A DNA stretch of 64,000 nt from NCBI GenBank assembly GCA_020635495.1, contig JACJZQ010000002.1:262007-326006 (forward strand), read 5' to 3'. The notes under the pieces are model-generated. The model was given only the letters and a program-made list of their open reading frames with translations. It had not been told where the DNA came from and did not search any database. This document shows positions 7,518-16,149 of the stretch, one piece after another. The translations under genes were made by a program, and so were the position numbers. Source of the stretch: Flavobacteriales bacterium (GTDB taxonomy: Bacteria > Bacteroidota > Bacteroidia > UBA10329). The stretch's first letter is position 1. Each line of letters opens with the position of its first letter.

Positions 7518-8672
7518 GTGATCGAGATTATCCTTTCCTACTTCCTTTACAATCTTATTGTTGGGGCATTCCTAACTGCTTACTATTTCCTTTCGGGTAA
7601 AGGCGAGTTGGAGACCAAGAGCATTCTGTTGCTGCTGCTTTTTCCGGCCATCGGACTTGGAACTTGGAAATTTCGTCAGGAAAAACTCGATGGAGGAACG
7701 CCTGCTTATCCTGAAAAATGGTATCGCCTCAAGTACATGATCAATGTGAATTGGGGCTACATGGCGCTGATCGGGCTGGTGCCTGTTTTCATGACCATTT
7801 TCGCAGCCTTCGGTCTGTTTGCCTACAGCTTTCAGGAAATAGCGGGATTTGAAGAATTATTCAATGCAGGCATCGTCATCTTCGCGTTTGTGATGCTGGT
7901 GATCATCGTCATTCTTCTCATGATTCCTTTCCTGATTCTCATTGCACTTCCAATGTATCAGAAGCGAAAAGTGGAACAGTACGAATACTTCATGGCACTT
8001 AATAAACAGATGTATCCGGTGTACCAAGAACCAAAACCCACCAAAAAGCCTTCCGTAACCCTGTTTCCAGAAATTGAATCTTATGTAACCGATTGTGCTG
8101 GCAACTTCTCTACTATAGGAAAAGAACGCCAGAAACAACTGGAAGCTGTTGCTGCTCACATAACAGATGAATTGAATTCGAAGAAAACGGTGAATCTGGT
8201 TTTCATCTGCACACACAATTCGCGCAGAAGTCAGTTTGGGCAAGTTTGGGCAGCCGTGGCTGCAGCCCATTATGGTGTGCGGAATGTACAAACCTTCTCG
8301 GGTGGAACCGAAGAAACTGCTTTCAACAAACGAGCCGTGGAAGCCATCCAACGTGCTGGACTGAAGGTATCTGGAACCGTAGGCACGAATCCGAGATATA
8401 GCATTCGGTTTTCTGATGAAGTTGGTGCGTTGGACTGTTACTCCAAAACGTTCGATGCATCTGCCAATCCGCAGAAAGGCTTTATTGCCATTATGACCTG
8501 CTCTGATGCGGATGAGGCATGTCCCATTGTTCCTGGAGCCGATTTTAGAGCGCGCATTACGTACGAAGATCCCAAAGTGGCCGACCGCACCGCACAGGAA
8601 CGCGAAGTTTATGACGAACGCTGCAAGCAGATTGCCACCGAAATGCTGTACCTGTTCAGCAAAGTGGCATAA
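7518..8672 (+). CDS. Membrane domain fused to arsenate-reductase-like low-molecular-weight phosphatase
   Basis: The start is GTG at 7518. Residues 1-150 hold about four hydrophobic segments (roughly 3-24, 35-50, 79-106, 115-146) and match no family I know. From about residue 183 the sequence is a complete low-molecular-weight protein tyrosine phosphatase/ArsC-like enzyme: FPEIESYV start, CX5R loop at C231 (CTHNSRR), and a later Cys-containing segment MTCSDADEACPIV. Free-standing relatives of about 200 residues occur in Bacteroidota ars operons. Position after arsR and arsI suggests arsenate reduction at the membrane. The frame is continuous, so this is a true fusion. No Acr3/ArsB pump is visible. 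Confidence 0.82.
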   Translation: MIEIILSYFLYNLIVGAFLTAYYFLSGKGELETKSILLLLLFPAIGLGTWKFRQEKLDGGTPAYPEKWYRLKYMINVNWGYMALIGLVPVFMTIFAAFGLFAYSFQEIAGFEELFNAGIVIFAFVMLVIIVILLMIPFLILIALPMYQKRKVEQYEYFMALNKQMYPVYQEPKPTKKPSVTLFPEIESYVTDCAGNFSTIGKERQKQLEAVAAHITDELNSKKTVNLVFICTHNSRRSQFGQVWAAVAAAHYGVRNVQTFSGGTEETAFNKRAVEAIQRAGLKVSGTVGTNPRYSIRFSDEVGALDCYSKTFDASANPQKGFIAIMTCSDADEACPIVPGADFRARITYEDPKVADRTAQEREVYDERCKQIATEMLYLFSKVA

Positions 8673-9247
8673 TGGAACATCGGCATTTTGCACTGTACAA
8701 GCCAGATGGTTACCTCTCGCAGTTTGTGACCAACCAGACCAAGCGGAAGAACAAAAAACTGCTTGGTGAGCTGTTCGATTTTCCTGAAGAAACCATGGCC
8801 ATTGGCCGACTGGACGAGCCCTCTGAGGGTTTGCTGTTGTTGACCACAGACGGTCAATTCAGCGAGTACATCAGAAGCTCAAAAGTGGAAAAGGAGTATT
8901 GGGTACAAGTGGATGGAATCATCACAAAAGAATCTATCAAACAACTTCAAGAAGGTGTTGAAATAACCTCGGAATCAGGACTTTACACTACACAACCTTG
9001 TAAAGTAGAACCCATTGCTTCAGAACCAAATTTACCTTCTAGAACCAAACGGATCAGAGATGAGCGACATGGCCCAACCTCTTGGATTTCCATTACGCTA
9101 ACAGAAGGAAAATATCGTCAGGTCAGAAAAATGACCGCGGCTGTTGGTTTTCCAACATTACGGTTGGTAAGAGTTCGAATAGGAGAAATCAAAATAGGCA
9201 AAATGCAGCCTGGTGATGTGATCGAATTACCAACTCAGTTCTACTGA
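8672..9247 (+). CDS. rluE: RsuA/RluE-type pseudouridine synthase
   Basis: The 191-residue product lacks an S4 domain and carries the catalytic motif GRLDEPSEGLLLLT (Asp 48) and EGKYRQVRKM, as in RluE, which modifies 23S rRNA at the 2457 region. Its ATG overlaps the stop of the phosphatase gene (TAATG), so the two are translated together although unrelated in role. RsuA/RluB/E/F subfamily choice rests on length and is less certain than the enzyme class. Confidence 0.88.
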   Translation: MEHRHFALYKPDGYLSQFVTNQTKRKNKKLLGELFDFPEETMAIGRLDEPSEGLLLLTTDGQFSEYIRSSKVEKEYWVQVDGIITKESIKQLQEGVEITSESGLYTTQPCKVEPIASEPNLPSRTKRIRDERHGPTSWISITLTEGKYRQVRKMTAAVGFPTLRLVRVRIGEIKIGKMQPGDVIELPTQFY

Positions 9248-10149
9248 CCAAGGATGGCCTTGTTCATGGCATCTATGCTTTCCTCCTTGGCAAAAACACC
9301 GTTCATCTTAAAGTACGTGCCTTTATCCAACACAAATGGGTAAGCAAATACAGCCAGGTCAAGTCTTCCTTCTTCGGTAGAAAGCAATTCTACCAATCGT
9401 CTGGCCTGATCGGTTGTAAAACAATTGGTGGAAACGATCTGCTTGGCCGATGTCAATTTTCCTTCTTCAGAAGAACGCACCGCAATGCTTTTCAGCGCCA
9501 TTTCAAAATCTGCATCGCCCAAAATTGTACCACCACAAGGCAAGTCAGTTGTTCCTGTAGTCGCTGGAGTTGAGTTTGGGACAACCGTGGTGGTTGTGGT
9601 CGTCACTTCTTCAACAACCGGCTCAGAAATTCCCGTATTGATATTCACACGGCCACCAATTCCACCAAAACTCATGCTTACACCATCTGAAGCCGTGCCT
9701 ACGGTTCTTGTGGTGGTGGTCTGTCGCACCACTTCTTGCGTAGCACCTCCATTATTCACAACAACTACCGTTGGTTCGGGTCTAGGTTCTTCAATATACC
9801 TTGGATAAAGACTCTGCGACTTCCAGCCGATCTTCATGTTTCCTTTTCTGTTACGCTCCACAACAAACGTTACGTCTACCCTACTTCCATGAGCATCGGT
9901 CAGTTGCAGCATCTTTCTAACAGCTGGTTCTATGGATGGATCTTCAAACACTGCTTCGCAAGAATAATAAGGCTGCGTAAGGTTGATAAGCCGAACCTCG
10001 GTCTGCGGTTCATCATTCATTTTCTGACCGTTCAGGTAGATCGTGAAAGGATATCCTTCTTTACTGTAAAATGTGGCGTGCGAGACTTGCTGCGAGAATG
10101 AACTCAGCGCAATCAGGAACGCAAAAAGGGAAAAGACGAGGTTTTTCAT
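9241..10149 (-). CDS. DUF4476 domain secreted protein
   Basis: The ATG at 10149 opens a signal peptide (MKNLVFSLFAFLIALSSFSQ). The 302-residue product has an N-terminal beta domain (about 20-120), a Thr/Val-rich low-complexity linker with runs of T and V (about 150-210), and a C-terminal DUF4476 helical domain with CGGTILGDADFEMALKSI, DQARRLVELL and LDLAVFAYPFV. DUF4476 proteins are common Bacteroidota envelope proteins without known function. It converges on rluE with a 7-base overlap. Confidence 0.85.
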   Translation of the reverse strand: MKNLVFSLFAFLIALSSFSQQVSHATFYSKEGYPFTIYLNGQKMNDEPQTEVRLINLTQPYYSCEAVFEDPSIEPAVRKMLQLTDAHGSRVDVTFVVERNRKGNMKIGWKSQSLYPRYIEEPRPEPTVVVVNNGGATQEVVRQTTTTRTVGTASDGVSMSFGGIGGRVNINTGISEPVVEEVTTTTTTVVPNSTPATTGTTDLPCGGTILGDADFEMALKSIAVRSSEEGKLTSAKQIVSTNCFTTDQARRLVELLSTEEGRLDLAVFAYPFVLDKGTYFKMNGVFAKEESIDAMNKAILGQ

Positions 10150-10180
10150 AAGCACGAATTGAACTGCGAACTTACGCAAC

Positions 10181-10243
10181 TATTCGCTGGTCACTTTTCA
10201 CTATTCACTTTTGACTATTCGCTGTTCGCTATTCACTTTTCAC
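10181..10243. repeat. Nine tandem heptanucleotides, consensus TATTCAC (GTGAATA on the minus strand)
   Basis: From 10181 to 10243 the sequence divides without gaps into nine 7-base units: five begin TATTC or TGTTC/TGGTC and alternate with TTTTCAC/TTTTGAC units; nearly all end in CAC, CGC or GAC. The array fills the gap between the DUF4476 start and the mtaB promoter. Two other heptamer arrays with different consensus are at 44598-44632 and 46342-46376. Confidence 0.75.
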
Positions 10244-10251
10244 TTCTTAAG

Positions 10252-10259
10252 TACCTTTG
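10252..10259 (+). promoter_or_regulatory. -7 promoter box of mtaB
   Basis: TACCTTTG is a perfect TAnnTTTG box and ends nine bases before the mtaB ATG at 10269, so the transcript leader would be only a few bases long. Confidence 0.6.
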
Positions 10260-10268
10260 CAGCCTCCA

Positions 10269-11579
10269 ATGAGAACCGTGGCCTTCCATACACTCGGCTG
10301 TAAGCTGAATTTCTCTGAAACGAGCACCATTGCGCGGCAGTTGATAGCGGCAGGCTACAACCGCGTGGATTTCAAAGAAGCGGCCGATGTTTACATCATT
10401 AACACGTGCTCGGTTACCGATCAGGCGGATGCCACCTGTAGAAATATCGTCCGGCAGGCGTTGCGCGCCAATCCGAATGCATTTGTGGCCGTAATTGGTT
10501 GCTATGCGCAGCTGAAACCGAAGGAGATTGCCAGCATTGAAGGCGTTGATATCGTTCTTGGGGCCAATGAGAAATTCAACATTGTCGGTTATCTCGAGAA
10601 TCTGGACAAACTGCCAGAAGCAGGTATACATAGTTGCGAGATCAAGGATGTGAAGGAATTCGTTCCTGGGTTCTCATCGAACGATAGAACCCGAACGTTT
10701 CTGAAGCTGCAAGACGGCTGCGATTACTTCTGCTCGTTCTGTACCATTCCGCTAGCGCGAGGAAGAAGTAGAAGCGAAAACATTGCCAACAGCATTGCTT
10801 CAACCAAAGAAGCCATTGCCACAGGTGTAAAAGAAATTGTGCTCACTGGGGTGAATATTGGCGATTTTGGAGCAGGAACAGATGAGAACTTCTATCAACT
10901 CATTCAGCAATTGGACAAGTTGCCGGGAGATGTTGAAAGATTCCGTATTTCTAGCATTGAGCCGAATCTGCTGAGCGATGAGATCATCCGGTTCTGTGCT
11001 AAGTCAGACCGATTCGTACCGCATTTCCATATTCCACTGCAAAGCGGTTCTGACAACATGCTTCAGAAAATGCGCAGACGTTACGATTCGGCTTTGTATC
11101 AGAGCCGAATTGAGACCATCAAAGAAGTGATGCCACATGCATGTGTCGGTGTAGATGTGATTGTTGGTCATCCGGGAGAAACGGAGCAAGAGTTTCTCAA
11201 AACCTATGAGTTTTTGAATGAGTTACCCATCTCCTATTTGCACGTGTTCACCTACTCAGAAAGACCGAACACCACTGCCGTGCGTGTAAAGGATGAAATT
11301 GTTCCAGTTTCTGAAAGACGCAAGCGCAATAAAATGCTCACGATCTTAAGCGAAAAGAAGAAACGCGCTTTCTATGAGCAGTTCGTAAACACAACTCGCG
11401 AAGCTTTAATGGAACATGAAAACAAGGACGGTATCATGTTCGGTTACACGGACAATTACCTACGCGTTCAGATTCCGTTTAACGAAGATCTTTGCGGGAA
11501 ACTGGTGGATGTGCAACTCTCAGAATTGCAAGACAATACTGTATTTGCTGGAGTAGTTTTGGAAGCAATCAAGTTATGA
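10269..11579 (+). CDS. mtaB: tRNA t6A37 methylthiotransferase MtaB
   Basis: The start is placed at the ATG at 10269 (MRTVAFHTLGC); a TTG 12 bases earlier is inside the -7 box. The 436-residue protein has the MiaB-family N-terminal cluster cysteines C11, C47 and C78, the radical SAM motif C151-x3-C155-x2-C158, and a C-terminal TRAM-like region. HTLGCKLN and INTCSVT are typical of the MtaB (ms2t6A) branch rather than MiaB or RimO. It converts t6A to ms2t6A in ANN-decoding tRNAs. Confidence 0.93.
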   Translation: MRTVAFHTLGCKLNFSETSTIARQLIAAGYNRVDFKEAADVYIINTCSVTDQADATCRNIVRQALRANPNAFVAVIGCYAQLKPKEIASIEGVDIVLGANEKFNIVGYLENLDKLPEAGIHSCEIKDVKEFVPGFSSNDRTRTFLKLQDGCDYFCSFCTIPLARGRSRSENIANSIASTKEAIATGVKEIVLTGVNIGDFGAGTDENFYQLIQQLDKLPGDVERFRISSIEPNLLSDEIIRFCAKSDRFVPHFHIPLQSGSDNMLQKMRRRYDSALYQSRIETIKEVMPHACVGVDVIVGHPGETEQEFLKTYEFLNELPISYLHVFTYSERPNTTAVRVKDEIVPVSERRKRNKMLTILSEKKKRAFYEQFVNTTREALMEHENKDGIMFGYTDNYLRVQIPFNEDLCGKLVDVQLSELQDNTVFAGVVLEAIKL

Positions 11580-11641
11580 AGATCACTAGACGTTCAAAGA
11601 CTTTATTACCTCATCACCTAATAACTTCATTTCCTTATTGA

Positions 11642-12571
11642 ATGTATCCCACGCTTTACGACCTGGTCCTAGATATCTTCGGAGTTTCCATTCCAGCCTT
11701 CAAACTCATTCAGAGTTACGGAATGATGGTCGGGTTGGGATTTCTGACCGGTAGCGTACTCATTACATGGGAACTGAAAAGAAAAGAAGCACTCGGTCAG
11801 CTTCAATCAACCTTCAAGAAGGGAAAGGACGGAAAGAAAGTTGAGGTGCATCCGCACGAACATGTGGGCAACATCGCCATTTTGGCCGGAATCGGTGGCA
11901 TTGTCGGCTCCAAGATCTTCCACAATCTCGAGAATTGGGATGATTTTATGAGAGACCCGGTTGGAATGATGACCTCCTTCGGTGGTTTTTCGTTTTATGG
12001 AGGTTTGATCCTGGCCGTTGCTCTGATAGTTTGGTACGCCAAGAAGAACAACATCAAACTTTTGCCTTTGCTTGAAAGCGGATTGCCATCCGTTGCAATT
12101 GGTTATGGTTTCGGACGACTGGGCTGCCATGTGGCTGGCGATGGGGATTGGGGAATTCCGAATGATGCACCCAAACCAGATTGGATGAGTTTTCTACCCG
12201 ATTGGATGTGGGCTTACGATTACCCGAATAACGTTCTGGGTGTTGACCTTATCGATTACTACGCCAGAAAAGGTTACACCAGCCTTACTGGCTTTGCATG
12301 GCCAACTCCCATTTACGAGATCATCATGTCCATCATCATCTTCTCCATTCTTTGGGCTATGAGAAAACGGTGGAAAGTGCAAGGAATGATGGTGGCATTT
12401 TACCTGATACTTACCGGAATTGAAAGATTATTGATCGAGAAATACCGCATCAATAACGAATACGACATTTTGGGTGGTGTTACCCAAGCAGAGATAATCT
12501 CCGTTGTGATGATTGTGGCCGGAATTGCCGGAATCTACCTTTTCCCGAAATATCAGGATAAGCTTACCTGA
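11642..12571 (+). CDS. lgt: Prolipoprotein diacylglyceryl transferase, copy 1
   Basis: The 309-residue polytopic inner-membrane protein starts MYPTLYDLVLDIFG and has the Lgt pattern of seven helices with GRLGCHVAGDGDWG at about residues 157-171, the counterpart of the Arg-Asn phosphatidylglycerol-binding loop. The HGG motif of proteobacterial Lgt appears as SFYGGL. Lgt transfers diacylglycerol to the lipobox cysteine; this window alone encodes at least six candidate lipoproteins. A paralogue follows after 49 bases. Confidence 0.92.
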   Translation: MYPTLYDLVLDIFGVSIPAFKLIQSYGMMVGLGFLTGSVLITWELKRKEALGQLQSTFKKGKDGKKVEVHPHEHVGNIAILAGIGGIVGSKIFHNLENWDDFMRDPVGMMTSFGGFSFYGGLILAVALIVWYAKKNNIKLLPLLESGLPSVAIGYGFGRLGCHVAGDGDWGIPNDAPKPDWMSFLPDWMWAYDYPNNVLGVDLIDYYARKGYTSLTGFAWPTPIYEIIMSIIIFSILWAMRKRWKVQGMMVAFYLILTGIERLLIEKYRINNEYDILGGVTQAEIISVVMIVAGIAGIYLFPKYQDKLT

Positions 12572-12620
12572 TACAAATTCAATAAGTGCATCTTTGCAGC
12601 CAACGGCTTAAAAGCAAAGC

Positions 12621-13778
12621 ATGTATCCAACTCTTTACGATCTGGTTCTCGACCTCTTCGGAATGTCCATTCCTCCATTTAAGCTTGTTCAGAGCTTTGG
12701 GATGATGGTGGCCTTGGCCTTCCTTGCCGCCAGTATGGATTTGAAATCTGAGCTGAAAAGAAAAGAAGAGCAAGGTCTGCTCCAATCTGTTAAAAAGAAT
12801 GTTTGGAGAGGCGTGAAATCCAGCATGCTGGAAAAATTGACTTCAGCGCTTATCGGCTTTGCCATTGGCTACAAGTTTTTGGCGTTGATAACCGATTTTG
12901 ATACCGCTTCACTCAATCCTCAGGCATTTATTCTATCCTCAGAAGGCAGTTTACTTGGTGGACTCTTAGGAGCGGCCATCTCTGTTGGCATGCGCATTTG
13001 GGACGATAGCAAAGTAAAAGGAGAACCTCGCGAAGTAGAAATTGATGTACATCCGTACGAACAAGTAGGCACCATTACCATTCTAGCTGCGGTCTTCGGA
13101 ATAGGTGGTGCCAAAATCTTTCACAATCTCGAAAACCTGGATGAGTTGATGGCCGATCCTGTTGGCGCATTGGTTTCGTTCAGCGGCCTTTCCTTTTTAG
13201 GAGGACTCATCTGTGCAACGGCCGCCATTCTTTGGTATGCCAGAAAAAACAACATCAAAATGTTGCATCTGACGGATGCGGCCTTGCCAGGGCTCATGCT
13301 TGCTTACGGCATTGGCAGAATGGGATGCCAGTTGGCCGGTGATGGCGATTGGGGAATTCCGAATGATGCACCAAAGCCCGATTGGCTTGCTTGGCTGCCG
13401 GATTGGGCATGGGCATACAACTACCCGAATAACGTGTTGGGCATTGATCTCAAAACCGATTATGCACAGATGGGTTACGTTAGCCTAACAGGCTATGCAT
13501 GGCCAACTCCCATCTACGAAACAACGATGGCGCTGCTCATTTTCGGGTTCTTTTGGGTTATGCGTAAACGATGGAAAACGCCCGGCTTGGTTGCAGCATG
13601 GTATCTGATTCTTGCAGGTGCAGAACGTTTGGCCATTGAACAGATCCGTATCAATAACGAGTATCCGATTCTAGGCGGAGTTACACAGGCCGAGATCATT
13701 TCCACCATCATGATCGTCATCGGGATTGTATTCGTTTTCCTCATGCCCAAGGTTGGACATAAATGGGCACAGTACTGA
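12621..13778 (+). CDS. Prolipoprotein diacylglyceryl transferase paralogue, copy 2 with insertion
   Basis: The 385-residue protein is clearly homologous to the preceding Lgt along its length (MYPTLYDLVLDLFG start, YPNNVLG, ISLTGYAWPTPIYE-like C-terminal half). It differs by an extra 75-residue segment after residue 55 that includes one or two additional hydrophobic stretches, and the HGG/YGG position reads SFLGGL. The loop GRMGCQLAGDGDWG (about 232-245) is retained. It could be a second active Lgt, an enzyme with altered lipid or substrate preference, or an inactive paralogue. CATCTTTG at 12589-12596 is a weak promoter box. Confidence 0.88.
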   Translation: MYPTLYDLVLDLFGMSIPPFKLVQSFGMMVALAFLAASMDLKSELKRKEEQGLLQSVKKNVWRGVKSSMLEKLTSALIGFAIGYKFLALITDFDTASLNPQAFILSSEGSLLGGLLGAAISVGMRIWDDSKVKGEPREVEIDVHPYEQVGTITILAAVFGIGGAKIFHNLENLDELMADPVGALVSFSGLSFLGGLICATAAILWYARKNNIKMLHLTDAALPGLMLAYGIGRMGCQLAGDGDWGIPNDAPKPDWLAWLPDWAWAYNYPNNVLGIDLKTDYAQMGYVSLTGYAWPTPIYETTMALLIFGFFWVMRKRWKTPGLVAAWYLILAGAERLAIEQIRINNEYPILGGVTQAEIISTIMIVIGIVFVFLMPKVGHKWAQY

Positions 13779-14584
13779 TGGAATTCACGCACGAACGTCT
13801 TGAAGATCTATGTTCTCAAGTTCAGTCTGTGGCTAAACAGGCAGGCAATTTCATCCTTTCAGAACGTCAAGCTTTCAGCTCCAACAAGATCGAAGTAAAA
13901 GGCCACAACGACTTCGTTTCTTACGTTGACAAAGGAGCTGAAAAGCTAATTGTTAAGGGCTTGAAAGAGGTTCTTCCTATTGCTGGGTTCATTACCGAAG
14001 AAGGAACCGAAAAACGAGATGACAATCCACTGAAGTGGGTCATCGACCCGTTGGATGGCACTACCAATTTCATTCATGGAATGCCATTCTTTGCCGTAAG
14101 CATTGCGTTACTGCAAGGAAAGGAACCCATCCTTGGTGTGGTTTATGAGATCAATCAGGACGAGATGTTCACGGCCGTAAAAGGTGGTGGCGCTTTTATG
14201 AATGGCAGCCTGATAACCGTTTCCAAAGCTGCTACGGTCAAAGACTCACTGCTCGGAACAGGATTCCCCTACTACGATTATCATTTGCTGGATGAATACT
14301 TGGAGCTGTTCAAGCACTTGATGCAGCATTCTCATGGAATTAGAAGACCAGGCTCTGCCGCCACCGATCTGGCCTACGTGGCCTGCGGCCGATTCGATGG
14401 GTTTTACGAATACAGCCTCAGTCCGTGGGATGTGGCAGCAGGCATTCTTCTCGTTAAAGAAGCTGGCGGGGTCGTGTCCAATTTTGATGGTGGAGACGAT
14501 GCCATTTTCACAAAAGAGATCATTGCCACCAATCAAGAAATCTATGAGGAGTTTTTTGCGCTTCTGCGTAGATTTATGAAATGA
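13778..14584 (+). CDS. suhB: Inositol monophosphatase family protein
   Basis: The ATG at 13778 forms a TGATG junction with the upstream lgt paralogue; an ATG at 13763 in the same frame is possible. The 268-residue product has the family metal motifs: GFITEEGT, WVIDPLDGTTNFIHG and SPWDVAAGILLVKEAGG. Members dephosphorylate myo-inositol phosphates or act as SuhB/ histidinol-phosphate or 3'-phosphoadenosine phosphatases; the substrate here is not determined by sequence. It overlaps nfeD by four bases. Confidence 0.92.
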   Translation: MEFTHERLEDLCSQVQSVAKQAGNFILSERQAFSSNKIEVKGHNDFVSYVDKGAEKLIVKGLKEVLPIAGFITEEGTEKRDDNPLKWVIDPLDGTTNFIHGMPFFAVSIALLQGKEPILGVVYEINQDEMFTAVKGGGAFMNGSLITVSKAATVKDSLLGTGFPYYDYHLLDEYLELFKHLMQHSHGIRRPGSAATDLAYVACGRFDGFYEYSLSPWDVAAGILLVKEAGGVVSNFDGGDDAIFTKEIIATNQEIYEEFFALLRRFMK

Positions 14585-15987
14585 TGCTAAGGTTACTTTT
14601 TACCGTTTTCTCGTTTTTCCTTTTTCTAAACTGTTTTGCAGTTGACGACAGTACAAATGTTGTGGTCGACTCGATTGCCGAGAAGGTAACTACATCATTA
14701 GACTCCACCTCCAAAAGGCGCGTTTACAAGTTCGATGTAAAGGAAGAGATCGGTCCTCCCATTTGGAGAAAGATGCAGAAAGCATTTGTAGAAGCTGAAG
14801 AATGGAACGCTGACCTGATTCTTATTGATATGAACACGTATGGTGGCATGGTAATTCATGCAGACAGCATGCGCACTAAGATTCTGAACAGTAAGATTCC
14901 GGTCTGGGTGTTCATCAACAACAATGCGGCTTCGGCAGGTGCGCTTATTTCCATTGCCTGCGATAGCATTTACATGCGCAAAGGAGCCAATATCGGTGCT
15001 GCAACCGTGGTCAACCAAACGGGTGAGGCCATGCCAGACAAGTACCAGAGTTATATGCGAAGTACCATGCGTTCTACGGCAGAAGCCAAAGGAAGAAACC
15101 CTGAAATAGCGCAGGCCATGGTAGACGAATCCATCAAAGTCGATGGAGTTTCAGATTCTGGAAAGGTGCTCACGTTCACAGCCATAGAGGCCATGCAACA
15201 CGGTTTCTGCGAAGGCATGCATGAATCGGTCAAGGAATTGTTGGAAGCAAACGGATTTCCCGAATACGAACTGAAAACGTATGTGGTAACCGGATTGGAA
15301 ACGTTCATCGGTTGGATGGTGAATCCTGCGGTAAGTGGCATTCTCATCATGATCATTATCGGAGGAATCTATTTCGAACTGCAAACCCCTGGCGTTGGAT
15401 TTCCAATTGCTGCGGCCATTCTGGCTGCGCTGCTTTATTTCACACCGCTGTATCTGGAAGGACTTGCTGAGAATTGGGAAGTGATCCTTTTCTTGGTTGG
15501 AATCGTTCTGCTGGCTGTAGAGATATTCGTTCTGCCCGGATTTGGGGTAGCCGGAATTTCTGGGGCAGCATTTATCGTTACGTCTCTGATTCTGAGTTTG
15601 GTTGGCAACGTTGGGTTCGACTTTGAATTCACCATGCCACAGGAGATCATGACGGCCTTCTTTACTGTCATGCTGTCTTCGGTTATGGGATTCTTTGGCT
15701 CATTGTATTTGGCCAAAAAGCTGCTGACAACCTCAGCGTTGAGTTCCATGGTACTGGCATCTGTCCAGAATAAGGCAGATGGTTACGTTGGCGTCAGTGC
15801 TTCAGAGGCACAATTGGTTGGAAAAGAAGGTGTTGCGTTTACCGTTCTTCGTCCATCAGGAAAAGTGCAGATTGATGATGAGATATACGATGCCACTGCC
15901 CTGATGGGATTCATTGATAAAGGCGAAGCAGTGATAGTTTCCAAGTACGAAACCGCACAGTTGTTCGTTCGGAAGGTGAGTAAATAG
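14581..15987 (+). CDS. nfeD: Long-form NfeD membrane serine protease
   Basis: The 468-residue product has a signal peptide, a ClpP-like serine protease domain (residues 50-240; catalytic serine in NNNAASAGALISIACDSIYM), four to five membrane helices (about 245-385), and a C-terminal OB-like NfeD domain with GKEGVAFTVLRPSGKVQI. Long NfeD proteins usually pair with a stomatin/SPFH partner, but none is adjacent here. ATGA overlap with the preceding gene suggests coupled translation. Confidence 0.93.
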   Translation: MMLRLLFTVFSFFLFLNCFAVDDSTNVVVDSIAEKVTTSLDSTSKRRVYKFDVKEEIGPPIWRKMQKAFVEAEEWNADLILIDMNTYGGMVIHADSMRTKILNSKIPVWVFINNNAASAGALISIACDSIYMRKGANIGAATVVNQTGEAMPDKYQSYMRSTMRSTAEAKGRNPEIAQAMVDESIKVDGVSDSGKVLTFTAIEAMQHGFCEGMHESVKELLEANGFPEYELKTYVVTGLETFIGWMVNPAVSGILIMIIIGGIYFELQTPGVGFPIAAAILAALLYFTPLYLEGLAENWEVILFLVGIVLLAVEIFVLPGFGVAGISGAAFIVTSLILSLVGNVGFDFEFTMPQEIMTAFFTVMLSSVMGFFGSLYLAKKLLTTSALSSMVLASVQNKADGYVGVSASEAQLVGKEGVAFTVLRPSGKVQIDDEIYDATALMGFIDKGEAVIVSKYETAQLFVRKVSK

Positions 15988-15997
15988 TTTCTATTTC

Positions 15998-16091
15998 ACA
16001 GAGATTTTTTTGAGTTACAGAGGTGCACAGAGGATGTTTTCCTTGCATGAATCTCGGTGCATCTCATTTTCTCCAGTTATAAACTCTGTGC
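15998..16091. repeat. CACAGAG-type intergenic repeat
   Basis: The gap after nfeD contains CACAGAG at 15998, ACAGAGG at 16018, GCACAGAG at 16025 and the inverted CTCTGTGC at 16084-16091. CTCTGTG/CACAGAG strings of this kind are dispersed between genes in several Bacteroidota. GCACAGAG and CTCTGTGC can pair as a weak stem. No coding potential is seen. Confidence 0.35.
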
Positions 16092-16095
16092 AATA

Positions 16096-16131
16096 AAAAA
16101 CCCCATCCGCCTTAGGCGGACAGGGCTTTGG
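16096..16131 (-). terminator. Rho-independent terminator of the 16150-16680 gene
   Basis: On the minus strand a strong stem, CCCTGTCCGCC / GGCGGATGGGG with loop TAA, is followed by TTTTTT. It lies 19 bases after the stop of the small secreted-protein gene. Confidence 0.8.
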
Positions 16132-16149
16132 ATGCTTGTAGGATCACAA

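Noticed and set aside
7857..8693. 278-residue minus-strand open frame
   Set aside because: It is opposite the membrane-phosphatase fusion and consists of shadow codons.
10181..10243. CRISPR-like array
   Set aside because: Units are 7 bases with no spacers, and no cas genes are present.
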